NCBI RefSeq assembly: GCF_042242105.1
Contig: NC_092014.1
Span: 7,501,374-7,565,373, forward strand
Reading direction: 5' to 3'
Source of the DNA: Pempheris klunzingeri
Lineage: Eukaryota; Chordata; Actinopteri; Acropomatiformes; Pempheridae
DNA: 64,000 nucleotides
Position 1 is the stretch's first letter, and every line of letters begins with the position of its first letter. This document shows, piece by piece, positions 10,374 to 22,120 of this stretch. The notes beneath the pieces were generated by a model, which was given only the letters and a program-made list of their open reading frames with translations, was not told the origin of the DNA and did no database searches. The translations under genes and the position numbers were made by a program.

Positions 10374-11906
10374 CTAGCACTGCAGCTTGCGGATGCTGCG
10401 TGAAATCCTCTTAAACTCACGCTGTCCCTTCTGCCAGCGCTTCAGCGAGGTGATGACCAGATGGCCGTCCATCTTCTGGCCCATGACCAGGTAGGCAGCG
10501 TTGATGTCATTCATCTCCTCACAGATGCACTGCAGGCCGTCCTTCAGCCACAGCACCGTCTTCCTCAGGTCACGCTCCGTCACTCCGTTCAGCTTGTAAA
10601 TGGTCTTGCTCTTGGTCTCCGGCACTATCTTGGTGTCACCGTTGATGTAAGAGATCTCCTTCACTTTGATCTTCAGGGCTTGATGCAAGCAGCACAGAAA
10701 GTAAGGAATAGAGACTGGCAGTGTTTTCACAAAAAACTCTATATAGATTATCCTGTTTGACATGTTGTCCTAATAAAAACCACCTGAGAGTTTTAGGCCT
10801 ACTTACATATGGTTCAGTACTAAGATGCATGCAGTAGGGGAGATAAAGGTGAGGAGGGAGATCGTGGTCACAGTTTACATTTATTCTTTTTACTGCCTTG
10901 TGAATGAAACACATTTAATGGTGGTATTTTTCCTGGTGTTTCTTGAACCTCCCTCCGTGACCTCTTGGGGTCACTGAGCTTCACCTTGGGAGCTACTGCT
11001 CCAATAAAATAGGCGGGTGGACTTACCAAAGTCATTCTTACACAGGTTGTCAACAATTTCATTGTCATTTTCATCTGTTTCCTTGCAAGCGTCGCACACT
11101 CTGGGCACTAAAACAGAAATTTGACATGGTAAATGTTACATAATCTGCCATAATGCAGCACAAAGTGTTATGTGCTGTGCAAAATCAGTAGGACGCACAT
11201 GGCCAGATGTGACCACAGTGGATTCAGGTGCAAGAAATGGACAGATGAGTGGATATATTTGAATGATGATTTTTTAAATCATGCTTTTCACGCATGCATT
11301 CTATGAGGCAGCATTTATGTGTCACTGTAAATTAATTTGGCATTTGCGCAAAAGAGTTGGGGGAGGTAAATTTGCCCCTAAAATAAAATTTTGCAAAACT
11401 TCACCTTCTTTAGTCACTGGCGCAAAGTTGTCGATGCCCGCAGGGGGTATGCACAGGTCATTGTCGAGTGGGAAACGGTCGCAGTCTAACATCTTTGGCC
11501 AAGGAAAGCCAAACGCGGACATCACGGGCGCGCAGCCGTCCTTGACGCTTTCGCACAGGGACCTGCACGGCTGTATGGGCTCGTCCAAATCATCCAGACA
11601 GACGGGAGCGAAAAGGGAGCAGAGGAACTTTCTTGTGTCCGGATGACATTGCTTCTGAACCAGTGGGATCCAGGACGAAGCTTGCTGCAGAACTTCATTC
11701 ATTGTTTCGTGTCCGAGCAGGTTCGGGAGGCGCATCTCCGTGTACTCGATATCGTGGCACAGGAGGAGGTTTGCAGGAATTGGCTTGCAGTTATTCTTTT
11801 TGTAGAATAACTCGTGCTGGCCAAAATTGTACAATCCGTGGATGGCCTCTGTGCAGGGCATTGTCATCACCCACAACACTGTCACTGTAGAAATAAGGGC
11901 TCTCAT
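10374..11906 (-). CDS. sfrp2: secreted frizzled-related protein 2
   Basis: Secreted Wnt modulator. Exons: 11906-11405, 11107-11027, 10678-10374, with phase 1 introns; total 295 aa, the same length I recall for human SFRP2. Residues 1 to about 24 form a signal peptide. The frizzled cysteine-rich domain has the full ten cysteines (C40, 50, 87, 96, 103, 114, 118, 125, 142, 152) and family motifs such as LPNLLGHET, KFLCSLFAPVCLDDLDE and APVMSAFGFPWP. Exon 2 starts the netrin-like domain (VCDACK, DNDNEI); exon 3 carries it to the C-terminal KRISRSIRKLQC end typical of SFRP2. An ATG 45 bases further upstream is in frame, but the start at 11906 gives the better signal peptide. The acceptor of exon 3 is weak (ATCAAG) but is required by frame and homology. 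SFRP1 and SFRP5 fit less well. Confidence 0.97.
10679..11026 (-). other. sfrp2: sfrp2 intron 2
   Basis: Donor GTAAGT at 11026; acceptor AG at 10680-10679. Nothing further is seen inside. Confidence 0.75.
11108..11404 (-). other. sfrp2: sfrp2 intron 1
   Basis: Bounded by a GT donor at 11404-11403 and an AG acceptor at 11109-11108 after a TTTTAG tract. No other content is seen. Confidence 0.8.
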
Positions 11907-12929
11907 TTTGGATGCGCGTAAAACCTGCAAAATCTTAACACAAACGCTCAATTAGAGGCTGCTGAGCATCAGTCAGCGTGGATGGAGCCTCTGTCAGTGG
12001 CCAGCTCCTACTGTAACAAGAGGTTTTCTTCCAGACATGCCTGGGAGGAGTCTATGTGTTGTGCGTAATGACCGCTTCTCCATTCAACACTTGGTTTCCC
12101 CGTATCAGGTGAACTTTGTGGACACACTTGTCTTCTCGGTCAAAGAAAAGCCTAAATTCTCCCTCGTCGCTCCTCTGGGTCTGCATTTTAGACTTCTAAT
12201 TATAGCTCACAGCACTTTTATTTGAGTTTTTAACAATTCCCCTCTCTATTTCATCTACTGCCCTTAATGGAAATAATAACAAAACGTGTCTGACAGGTTT
12301 TCCTCATTACGCCCAGATCAACAGAAATATATCCTGAGTGATCCCTTTACTTGCTGTTTTTAGACCCATGCTGTAAATAGTTTGGAAATGTTGTCAGTAG
12401 GGGCTTTTAGCTCAGCTCAGTGGAGCGTTAATTTTCCATCATTAGGAGTTTAGTGGTGAAATCCTCCGGGCAGGTCTGCAGGTTCAAACCACATGGTGAA
12501 ATATTGTTTGCCCTTGGTGTGAGAAGCAGACCTCCACTCAGCACACCCAGGGGTGAAACCAAATCTGCCTGCTCCTGCTCTGCAGCTCTGGCTCCTATCC
12601 GCTCTCAGACCCCCTTGAGCTACAGTCTGGTCTGCAGACAAGCAGTGTGGTTCTTCTCAGGTTTGACCTTCCTCTTGCTCCTTCGGAAGACGCTGAAATG
12701 AGTGAACACTAAAATCTTGAATGTGATGTTTGTGGTATTTCAAGCTAAAAGGTTCAATTTTCATATTTTCCCATTTCCCCTGCTAGATCTTTTTGGTTTC
12801 ACTCACCCAGACTTGGAGATATCTGTCACTGAGACTTCTGCTGCCACCCCAATACAATGAAGATAAATTGATTTCCATTTGTGATGCTCAAAACTCAACA
12901 ACAATGTTTTTCCAGATGCAATGAATCAG

Positions 12930-13025
12930 AGCTGGGGCGATACGCTTGCGATTTTTAACTATTGCGATTCTGCAATATTGTGATTCGACATTATGATTTA
13001 ATGCAATTTTTGTTTACTTTTTTAA
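12930..13025. repeat. dispersed fish repeat fragment (GCGAT-rich)
   Basis: The stretch has repeated GCGAT / TTGCGATT / TTGTGATT units around 12938-12985, as seen in a common dispersed fish repeat. The family is not named with confidence. Confidence 0.3.
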
Positions 13026-14002
13026 CACTGGAAAAAGGTGAATCATACACTTCTAGAGACTGCATATCATGAGGCATACATTCTCAATGCACATCACATG
13101 TCAGTCAGCCTTTTGAACTTTATATTTCAGCAGCATTGGAAATGAACAGGACCGCGTTTGTGAGTTTAAATCCACATACTCTGGATTTAAAATGTGCACG
13201 GTCTGTCATTGTCTGCTTTCTCACTTCTGCTTTATTTTTCTGGAAGCAGATATGACTCAGACTATAGCAATAAAAGCAGTAACTTCTTTCCACCTCCACA
13301 TAGGCTAAAATATTGATTCAGGCATTCAAAAATAGATTCCCACCTCTATAATGAACTGATGATCATTAATGTATTCTAAATCTCACCTAGCGTGCAAAGC
13401 ACCACATGTTGATTCCTGTATTGTCACAATTCGGTCTCTCAGAACCTCCTATCCTCTCCACTCAGCAGCTCCTTCAATCATTCAAAAAGGTTATGAGTCA
13501 CTTGTTTTAAGTAGTAGGAAAAAGAATTTGAATTGAAAACACAGTTGTAGTTCATTTGCTCTGAATTAAACCTGCCATTAAAGTTTATAGCTCTACGTGT
13601 GCCAATTTTTTAAACAGAGCTGAACAAAGAGGATACTTTGGCAAAAGGTCCCACTTCACATGTTTTCCTTTCCGTATGAAAACAAGACAGAACCTATAAA
13701 TGATTTGGTGAGCCTGGCATGTGTAAATCGCTTTGTGAATAAAGTGCTGCACCCTAAATTAGGTGTTACATTGTTTTTCTACTGAAGATACAGTTAGTGT
13801 TTCCAACTGTGGAACAAAGTGGTCTAAATTAAATTACATGTCTCATGCTGACTCATGAATCCACATTATTAACTAGTGACAATAATGATAAATCTACATT
13901 GCTCACTTCCAGAAACTGATTGCATGTTGGCTGTATGTGCATGTTGAAACTGTTGATTGATTTGTCACAGTGAAACATCTTTACAGTAGGGCTTTTTGTT
14001 AT

Positions 14003-14333
14003 TTAAAGGGTCAGTTCACCTAAATCACACAAAAAAAACATATTTTCTCATTGACAAGTAATTGTATGTAGCCATCCAAAATGTTTTGGTTTTATGTTTG
14101 ATATATGTCACTGACATGTCCGCCACTACCACAGCACAAGCTTAAGTTGGAGGTGAATGGAATGTAATACATTGTGCTCAAAACTTTAAAAAGTTACATT
14201 CAAGAAATTCACCAGCAACATCTCTGTTCAGACACAGTATCGTTGTGCATGACACAAATACTTTTTCTTTGGGAGAAAGTGGCTTAAAACTGTCCATGAG
14301 AATGTCTGTAATTTGGTTGGACTGACCCTAAAA
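14003..14333. mobile_element. non-autonomous DNA transposon (MITE)
   Basis: The left end reads TTAAAGGGTCAGTTCACC and the right end, reverse-complemented, TTTTAGGGTCAGTCCAACC: terminal inverted repeats sharing GGGTCAGTYCAMC. The interior (GGAGGTGAATGGAATGT, AAAAAGTTACATTCAAGAAATT) resembles a repeat met many times in fish genomes. There is no coding capacity. A related end lies at 43891-43911. Confidence 0.6.
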
Positions 14334-15619
14334 CGAGGTAATGAGAGTGGTAAGAGTGAAAATTGGGCTGGAAAACCAAAAGAAAAATAGCTAAAAGATG
14401 CTAAATAGCTCTGTCGAGTTGGCTGAGCTTTGTTTGTGGGCTCATCATCGTTTGTGGGCCATTTGGTCCTGTGTTATCAAAAAAACAGCGTTACTTGCTA
14501 TTTTAAAGAGCAAACAATGTCTTCTAAGTCTATCAGGGTTAAACTGGCATTAAGAGCAAAAACAGCCCTGCTTTAAAATAACGCAACGGGCTGTGCTGGT
14601 GGGGGTGTGTTACTTCAGGTACCAGCGAGACATGAAATACGATCCAGGAAGTCCAGTGTGAGTAACAAATCCACGAGTTTGAAGGATTATCAAACGCCAA
14701 AACGCTGCACAGCAGTTTTTAATACTTTGAGAAAGAATTATACAACTCTGAAAAGTTATCACAGCGGCAGTTATCATTTGTCACAGTGATTGCAAGGTAA
14801 ACAGTAGAAATACATAAATGCTACAAAGTATTCTGTGAGGAATGTGTGCTTGCATGTATTCGCTTGGCCACCACATCGTCTTGCACTTAGAGCCAAAGTT
14901 GATGTGAATGTGTGGAGCAGGGAGCTAAACGGTTCTTCAGTCTGTGCCAAAGGGTTAACTTGCTTTTACAGGGCAACTCTGTCCCTCTTATCCCCTTTCC
15001 TTCAAAGTGTGTTAATTCTATTCAGGTCTCTGTAGAAACACTTCTATGGCCATTTAAGGGCTGGAGCCCCCTATTAACCTGCAACTGGACTCCCTTTCGC
15101 TGAGCAGTAGGTCAGCTTGCTAAACTGTACCTGTGGTGTAGCAGGTCACATGCTAACCTTTTCTTGGGTGACTTAACGTGATCAGCTGTAAACAGACTCA
15201 TGATGTGCGGTTGGGCTGTACATGTAAACCCTTATGGGACAAACCTTCAGGGATCAGAACATGTGGTAAAGTAGTCGAAGTTACACGTCTTTTTAAATGA
15301 CAAGAAACGAAGGCTATAAATATTGGAAAGGATCCAAAAGGGAATAAATGGACGGCAATTAGGATTGGATCAAACCTTACCGAGCATAAGGCTTTAATCC
15401 TCACAAAGATAACATGCAGTCTCTATTAACATTATGGTTTCACAGACAGTTAAGGTCAGAGGGATAGACGTAAGCTGATCCTAGGCCTGTGCTTAAAGTC
15501 ACCCCAGTAGGTTCTCATTACAACTCTGTGTGAAAATGAGACACAGCTTGTCAGACGTAGTGGCCCATCTGTAGCCCAGTAACCCTTATTTCTTTCTCTT
15601 TCCCCTCCGCCCTTTACCG

Positions 15620-15800
15620 CTGTCCTTCCTTTATGCAGAAAGAATCAAGGGCTAGACGACTGTCAAAATGAATCACAGAATATATGCTGCAGGTTCAAAA
15701 GAAAGCCATTCCCCAGTGGAAATGTTCAAGGAATTAATTTATTGAATGTTCATGAGGAATTGTCTCGCAATGTGAGGAGAATCAAAGCCATCGGGACTTA
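15620..15800. promoter_or_regulatory. possible regulatory island
   Basis: Mixed-composition DNA with AATTAATTTATT and neighbouring TGTTCA repeats that stands out from its AT-rich flanks. It is suggestive of a conserved noncoding element; no comparison could be made. Confidence 0.15.
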
Positions 15801-16479
15801 TTTAAACCAAACCAGCCTGTTTTAGAAAAGTGTTGTTTCTTAGCGTAGAGTCCCCATAGTCCAATTTTTATGTATTTGGGCAAAATTACATCTGATCTGA
15901 AGGCTGAAGGATTCATCTGGTGATGTTTTATGTCATATACGTATATGTTTTCAATAAATTTATGAAAAAAACAAAACCAGCATTGAAGTGATCCTGCTAA
16001 CAAGTACAATGAAATGTTCCTTTATTGTTATGAAGGTGAACACTGTAATCTATTTTGAATAAATCCTACACACACTGTTCTGCTTCCATAAATATTTGCT
16101 AGTGCGTCAAATGTGGATTAATTCGCAGATGAAAATAGTCCCCAAAATGTTCACTATTTACTCCTGTTTGAGTAACCTTGGTTAAAAACCACAGTGCCCA
16201 ACTGTTTTAGGAAATTAGTGAGCCTGTTTTAAAAATGAAACCTTTTTTTGTTACATTATATAGCTGCATTGGCCTGAAATCTTTATTGGATTGTGCACGA
16301 GAACTGCCAGTTTTGAGTGAACAGCATACATTTGGTATGAAAACACTTTGACAAAAATGGTTTTCCTGGTGTTAACATGCCTGATAAAATAAGGATTCTT
16401 TACTGGCCCACAAAAAAAGATGCACAATGCTCCACCGGTAGGACCCCTAGTCTTTATACTTATCTTCCACGGCCCCTTA

Positions 16480-16720
16480 ACAACCAACTGAGAATCAACT
16501 CTGCAGCTCTGAACATTGTCCTGAAGTGCACTAATGAGCTTGTTAACTTCAATCACTCCTTCTGCATTGACATTTGGGAAAGAATTTATCCCATCCAAGA
16601 GGAATTAATCTCATTAGAGCTCCTAAGTCATATAGATTGTGCCTGCTTGGCGTAATTGATGTTCCTATTGTACAGGTCTAATTGACTCAGTATGGGGTTT
16701 CAGAGGAGCGGTGGGACACG
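16480..16720. promoter_or_regulatory. possible homeodomain-rich enhancer island
   Basis: Within 240 bases there are several TAAT/ATTA cores in a non-repetitive setting (GAATTAATCTCATTAGAG, GCGTAATTGATG, GTCTAATTGACTCAG), with fewer A/T runs than nearby DNA. This is a common look of vertebrate developmental enhancers. It would fit sfrp2 or dchs2 regulation. Confidence 0.25.
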
Positions 16721-16879
16721 TAGACGACTCTGCCAGACTTTGGGACAATCAGAAGCATATTAGAGATGTGTGCACTGTACACAGCAGTAGACAAAGATGT
16801 GGAGAAGGTACTAAATTATTTGGATTTCCTGTTATTGATTGTTAACTGGTAACTAAATGTAATTAATAAAAAGCCATTA

Positions 16880-17195
16880 AAAAAATAATTTGAGATGTTA
16901 GGAAATACGTTAACTTAAATTTCTACACAAAGTTAGATGAAAACATTGATCTTACTCTCATGTCTGTACAATAAATATAAGGTGACAGCCAGCAGTCGTT
17001 AGCTTAGCTTAGCATAAAGACTGGAAAGAGGAGGAAACAGCTAACCAAAAGTAACACAATCTTCCTGCCAGCACTGCTAAAGTTCACTAAATAATTAATC
17101 AACATGTTATAGCTCACTACAAAAACTGTAAAAAGTGTAAAAACTACAAGATGCAGTTTAATGGATTATGTGTCACGCTGTTTTTAGATTTTTTT
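16880..17195. repeat. dispersed repeat with doubled TTAGC motif
   Basis: Contains GTTAGCTTAGCTTAGCATAA followed by AGACTGGAAAGAGGAGGAAA at about 16999-17040, a signature of a very common acanthomorph dispersed repeat. No coding capacity. Confidence 0.5.
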
Positions 17196-20100
17196 GTATT
17201 ATTGGATCCAAAAAAAAGTCATTAGCAAGTGTGACAAGCAGATCCTTCTGACGGGCCCTGCTCTTTGACCCCCGACCAATACTGAAGCTGGAGGACTCAC
17301 ACAGTGAAGGGCTCTATGGGGATATTTTACAACTTAGACCAAAGGACAAGCAGCTCTGCCATCAGAGAAGTGGTTTCTGAGTGACCCCTACCTGATCTCC
17401 ACCCCATATGGAGAAGGGCACCACAAAGCCCTGGTCTTTGCCACCTTCACACATTCCTTTCAAAAGGGATGTTGCTGTTCTCTGTTTAATGAGTAGATGA
17501 ACTTTTACTTTTATGTATTAAAATCAGAAAAAGGTTTAAACTTACAGACTGATATTTAATGATGGGACTTCAGTGCTCTTTTTCAGGAGATTTCTTGTTA
17601 AGTTCTGTATTTCTTCTATTTATAACTAAAAGTGAAATTCCAAAAAGAAGACAGTAGAAATTCTTCACTTTCACCCCTACAAACAAACATAAGAATAAAA
17701 CCTGTTCAAGTTCAGTCAGGAGTAGATCCTGAATGACTGCAGCACAGAAACAGACAAGATCACACACATCAGAGCTGGGTTGTTTTGGCCTATTATTTGC
17801 CTTTAATTTAATTTTGCCTTTGGGAGTGGAAACAACATTACTGCTAACACGGAACAGGAGCAATTTCATATCATTTAATCTCTTTTAGATATTATAAATA
17901 TGTTGGATTGTTGCTGATTTAACATATGAATTGCTGCAGAAGATATGAGAGATTTTGCACAAATAGAATTTTCTTTTTTAGAAAAGCAGTGTGGTAAGTG
18001 TAGGTAAATCCTTGCCTCTGATCTGCTTTTCCTGCTATGATATTCATATTGTGTGATCTAAATTTGTACTGAAAGGCTACTCTTACCCCTCCCTGTAAGT
18101 AGGTGTGAATTGATTAGTAAATGTGTATTATTCTTTACACCCTGCCAACATTTTTTAAATTCCTAAATTGGCTTTTTAGAGCATCCATAAAGATCATTTT
18201 TACTGAAGTCTAACTGGGTGTCAATCTGCAACATCACATATTTTAATAGTATTGTGATGTTGGATCGTTAAGCTGATTCAATTAGCAAATGCAATACTTT
18301 GAGAACGTGATGATTTATTGTTTTAATTTTACAAATTAAAGTCTTTATTGGATGTAAATGCAGATTAAAAAGACAAATCATTTGGCCTTGATCTTGTTTG
18401 TTTTTTTTCCTATGAAGTCAAGTCTTTAAATTCTTTTACTTCCTACAATGACAGCTTCTCCATGACATGAACAAATTACCACTCTGGTAGAAGTCATGGA
18501 TCATTTGCCTTTTGACAGTTTGTGTTGTGAAATATAATCTCACATACCTTCATCACAGGAATTCGTCGGTTAGAAAAAAGAAAAACCACCCCTCTTAATT
18601 TTAGCGATGGTGGCAGTGGGTTAGCAAGTGACCCACAGTGACCCCTGGAATACCAGACACGGGCTCAAGTGTAAATAAAGGTTTGGTATTCATTCACAGT
18701 TGTGACACCACAACAAGGACACATTTTGTTTAAAGGTATAGCTGAGAAGTGTGTGTCGCCTGAACAGAAACAGATTTTACACCAAGTTCAGTGTAAACTC
18801 TGAACAACGCCTGCTCACTGATTCAACCTCTAAACTTCAAAACAGCCCCTCTGAAGCATGAAACAAGATTTGACTTGCAGTTGCTTTCTACAGTTTCAAG
18901 AATGGGACAAAGCCATCAGCATTTAACAATCTCCAAAAAAACCCTGCATAGAACAGAAAACTGATCCCCAGGATTATCATTATTTAATTTTCCAGATGCA
19001 TGTGATATGATTGTTTTTTCTTTCTTGAAAGTGTAAACTGTTTTGGTTTATCCCGGAGTACTACAAGTACGACTGATAACTCCAGTCAAATTAAGTAAAT
19101 GCAGTTAATGGTATAATTCTTTCCAGATACCCCAGACTTAACAAAAACTACAGCCATGCATGAGAAACAGAAACAGAAAATACAATTTTGTTGTTTTTTT
19201 TTTAGAGGATTTGCTCTGGAATACAAGTCATCGTGATAAGAGTAGAAGGAAAACAGCACATGAAATTATATTTGCTGTGTTTGAAATGTTTATCTGTTTT
19301 GTCAACATTTGTGTTTTATTGGATGATTTTAAGCAAATGCAAATGGAAGAAGGCTCTGAACATGCACGTCTGTTTCATAATAAAATCAAACCTTCCATTT
19401 CAAAGTATAAATTATTTTTAAAAAATCATAATATCAACAACACATACATGTCAGAATAGCAAAGTATATGGAAAAAAGGAGTTATTGCATCGACATTAGA
19501 AAATCCATAATCAAGTTCAGTCCCTACAGCACTCAAACACCTAAAACACTATTTATAGCATGATAATTTTGTACAAAAAAAACTGAAGCATAGTCTGCAA
19601 GAACCCTAATGTGTTGTATTTATATATCCCAAAACCACAAATCACAACTCAGACTCAGACACAAATTACAACTTTAAAATCTGCACAGTGCACGACACCC
19701 TCAGTCATAACAACTTCAATTTAGCTATTGAAAAAACTCCCCAAAAAACCCTTTTAACAAGAAAAAAAAAGAAGATAGTTACTTTCAAGTTAACATTGGA
19801 CACAATGGCCAAAGGGATTATTATCATTAGTTTGACCGTCTCGATAGTTTGGTCTGGGTCAGTATGGACACTGACCCTTTCCAGTAGGTGCAAAGACCGT
19901 CATCATGTCTGTCTTGCATGTCAAATACTCCCCATACTGAAAGGTTTGTATCTTGCTCCTTCAAAGAGGACAGCTGCGGCTTCGATTCATAGCAGCTGCA
20001 AATGGTTTCTATTTGCAGCCCATTTTCATAAAAATATCTACATTTTCAAATGATTTCTCTTTCTTTCTAGCATAATCCACTTCTCTGCTGTCTGTCTGTT

Positions 20101-20829
20101 TGCTTTTCACATTCCAAGCACTCTTTGCTGCCTTCATTTGTCACTAGCGCAGTCAGCTGTTTATGTTTGTTATTCACAATGACTAGCGAATGTAGATGCA
20201 CGCAATGGAGATAAAACAGCTAACCAAATAGAAGGCGCATGTTTACTCTATTATTTGGTATTTTGGTAAAGATGCTTATTTTCTAAGCAAAATATATGCT
20301 TTCAGTGGCATTTGCCACACCAAAAAATGAACAAGATTACATTATTATTTATACTCTCAGCCTTGGCATTTGTTCATGAGGCCAATAAAGCTGAACTAGA
20401 TTAACCTTGTCAGCCACAAGAACGCTACATTTCTTGATCCATTTATTAGGTTTTTAGAAATGTGCTAAGTACTTGTCAGAGTTTTCCATCATATAATGTT
20501 TGGTATTCTTATTTCACTACTCTACAAAGTTTATTGTATTGCTTCCTAAAGTAGACATTTTCTCCTCCATAGGAGTAAATGGTCTTGTAAAACTGCCAGC
20601 TGTGAACATTAAGTGGTCTAATGGACACACCAACATGTCATCATTGCTTCCCTGTTGTTTTCATATGAAGAAGGCAACGTTTAAACCCCATGTGCTGGAT
20701 TCTCCTACTGTGGTAACAGAGGAAAGCACCCTTAATGCAGTCAGAGGGAACCACCAAGCCCATTATTATTCTTCAGTACACTCCCAGAAGAGAGCGTGTT
20801 AGCGCTGACTTACAGTAGCATCGCTACCT

Positions 20830-21020
20830 CGTGTGTGTCTAATGCCTAATGGTGTGTGGAGGCAGATGGAACAAGCCAGAGGCGGTGCACATTAAACCTG
20901 CAGAGTCCTGCTGAGAGGAGGGGGAAAATACCCTGAGTTAACCTAAACTCTGGGGAGACACATCCCTGAACACACTGGCCTCACATTAACTAGATGATGG
21001 CTCCCCTTTCACGCCGAGGG
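20830..21020. promoter_or_regulatory. possible regulatory island
   Basis: A G+C-balanced, non-repetitive stretch (for example AGGCGGTGCACATTAAACC and CTCACATTAACTAGATGATG) in an AT-rich desert. Coding potential is absent on both strands. Offered as a candidate conserved noncoding element only. Confidence 0.15.
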
Positions 21021-22089
21021 CTTTTCCAACCTCAAACATCCAAGAAAACAACCTCCTCCAAAACTGCTTCTACTCTAATCTTTTAACATTCTAGTTGTAT
21101 TTGTCGCAGAGGGATGAAACAGAAGCCCTGTGAAAGTGTTTCAGAGCATCATCACTGCACCACAAGGCACAAGACCAGAAAGTAAACATGGCTATGCTTA
21201 TCTTTCTCTGTGGTGCTTAATTAAATACTCTGCAAATCTTTGCTTGACAGTCCTGGTTAAATTATGGTGATGGCACAATATTGAGTTATAGTGTTCCAAC
21301 CAAAACATCGCCCTGGCTCTGCCACATAACGCATGGGGTTACGTATGCACTATCAGATAACACATCCAGTGTATACAAGCTTCAATATAACATCTATTCT
21401 AATCCATTCCATGCATGATGTCTGGGTTTTAAGGCTGCTATTATAACTGGAATGGTGAGCAAGAAGTGACAAACTTGCTCAGTGTCAAGATAATGAAGCT
21501 GCTTTGTTTGCCTTATTTTTTGAAGAAAAGCTGTTGCTCTGCCAAAGAAGCATAATAATAAAATACCCCATTGCTTATAAGAATTATTAAAAACAAAAGC
21601 TTCATTGTATTCAGAAAAATCAAGCTGGCGCTCCATATCACTCCATATAAAATACAATATCAATTGATTTTAGGGTTGGGATAGTGCAGGTGAATTGCAC
21701 AGTGAATAACAAAGTCATTGTTGTTTATAAAAGTTCTTTTTGAGGTTATGCCTTGGCGTTTAACTTCACAGTTTGCTCCAAAATTTAGATTTTGCAACAC
21801 AACTGTCATAAAAAGGCTCAATATTACACACCAGCTCAAATGTGTTCCAGTGTTTTAGAAACCTGGAATGTGAGCTTCATGAACTATGTATTGTACCGTC
21901 ATCTTTACAAGCCTATACATTCTATAACTGCTTCATAAAAACCAGAGATACAACATCAGTGAGTCCAGCTCTCTTGTTTTTAGAAGACGCTTAGATTTTT
22001 CCCCAATAACAATTTTAAATTTTGGTAAATATGCTCATTCACTTTGCTGCTGATAGTTGGAAAGTGAATTATTATCCAACATGTTATGC

Positions 22090-22120
22090 CATAATGTACA
22101 CTCCTGAAGTGTACATTATG
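22090..22120. repeat. perfect hairpin, 13-bp arms and 5-base loop
   Basis: CATAATGTACACT at 22090-22102 is followed after CCTGA by AGTGTACATTATG at 22108-22120, its exact reverse complement. There is no T run after it, and function is unknown. Confidence 0.9.

Noticed and set aside
11281..11646. 121-codon plus-strand frame over sfrp2 exon 1
   Set aside because: Antisense shadow of the cysteine-rich domain exon.
12408..12490. tRNA-like A box (TAGCTCAGCTCAGTGG) and B box (GGTTCAAACC)
   Set aside because: The boxes are 73 bases apart, the T and acceptor stems do not pair, and no SINE body follows. Probably chance or a degraded relic.
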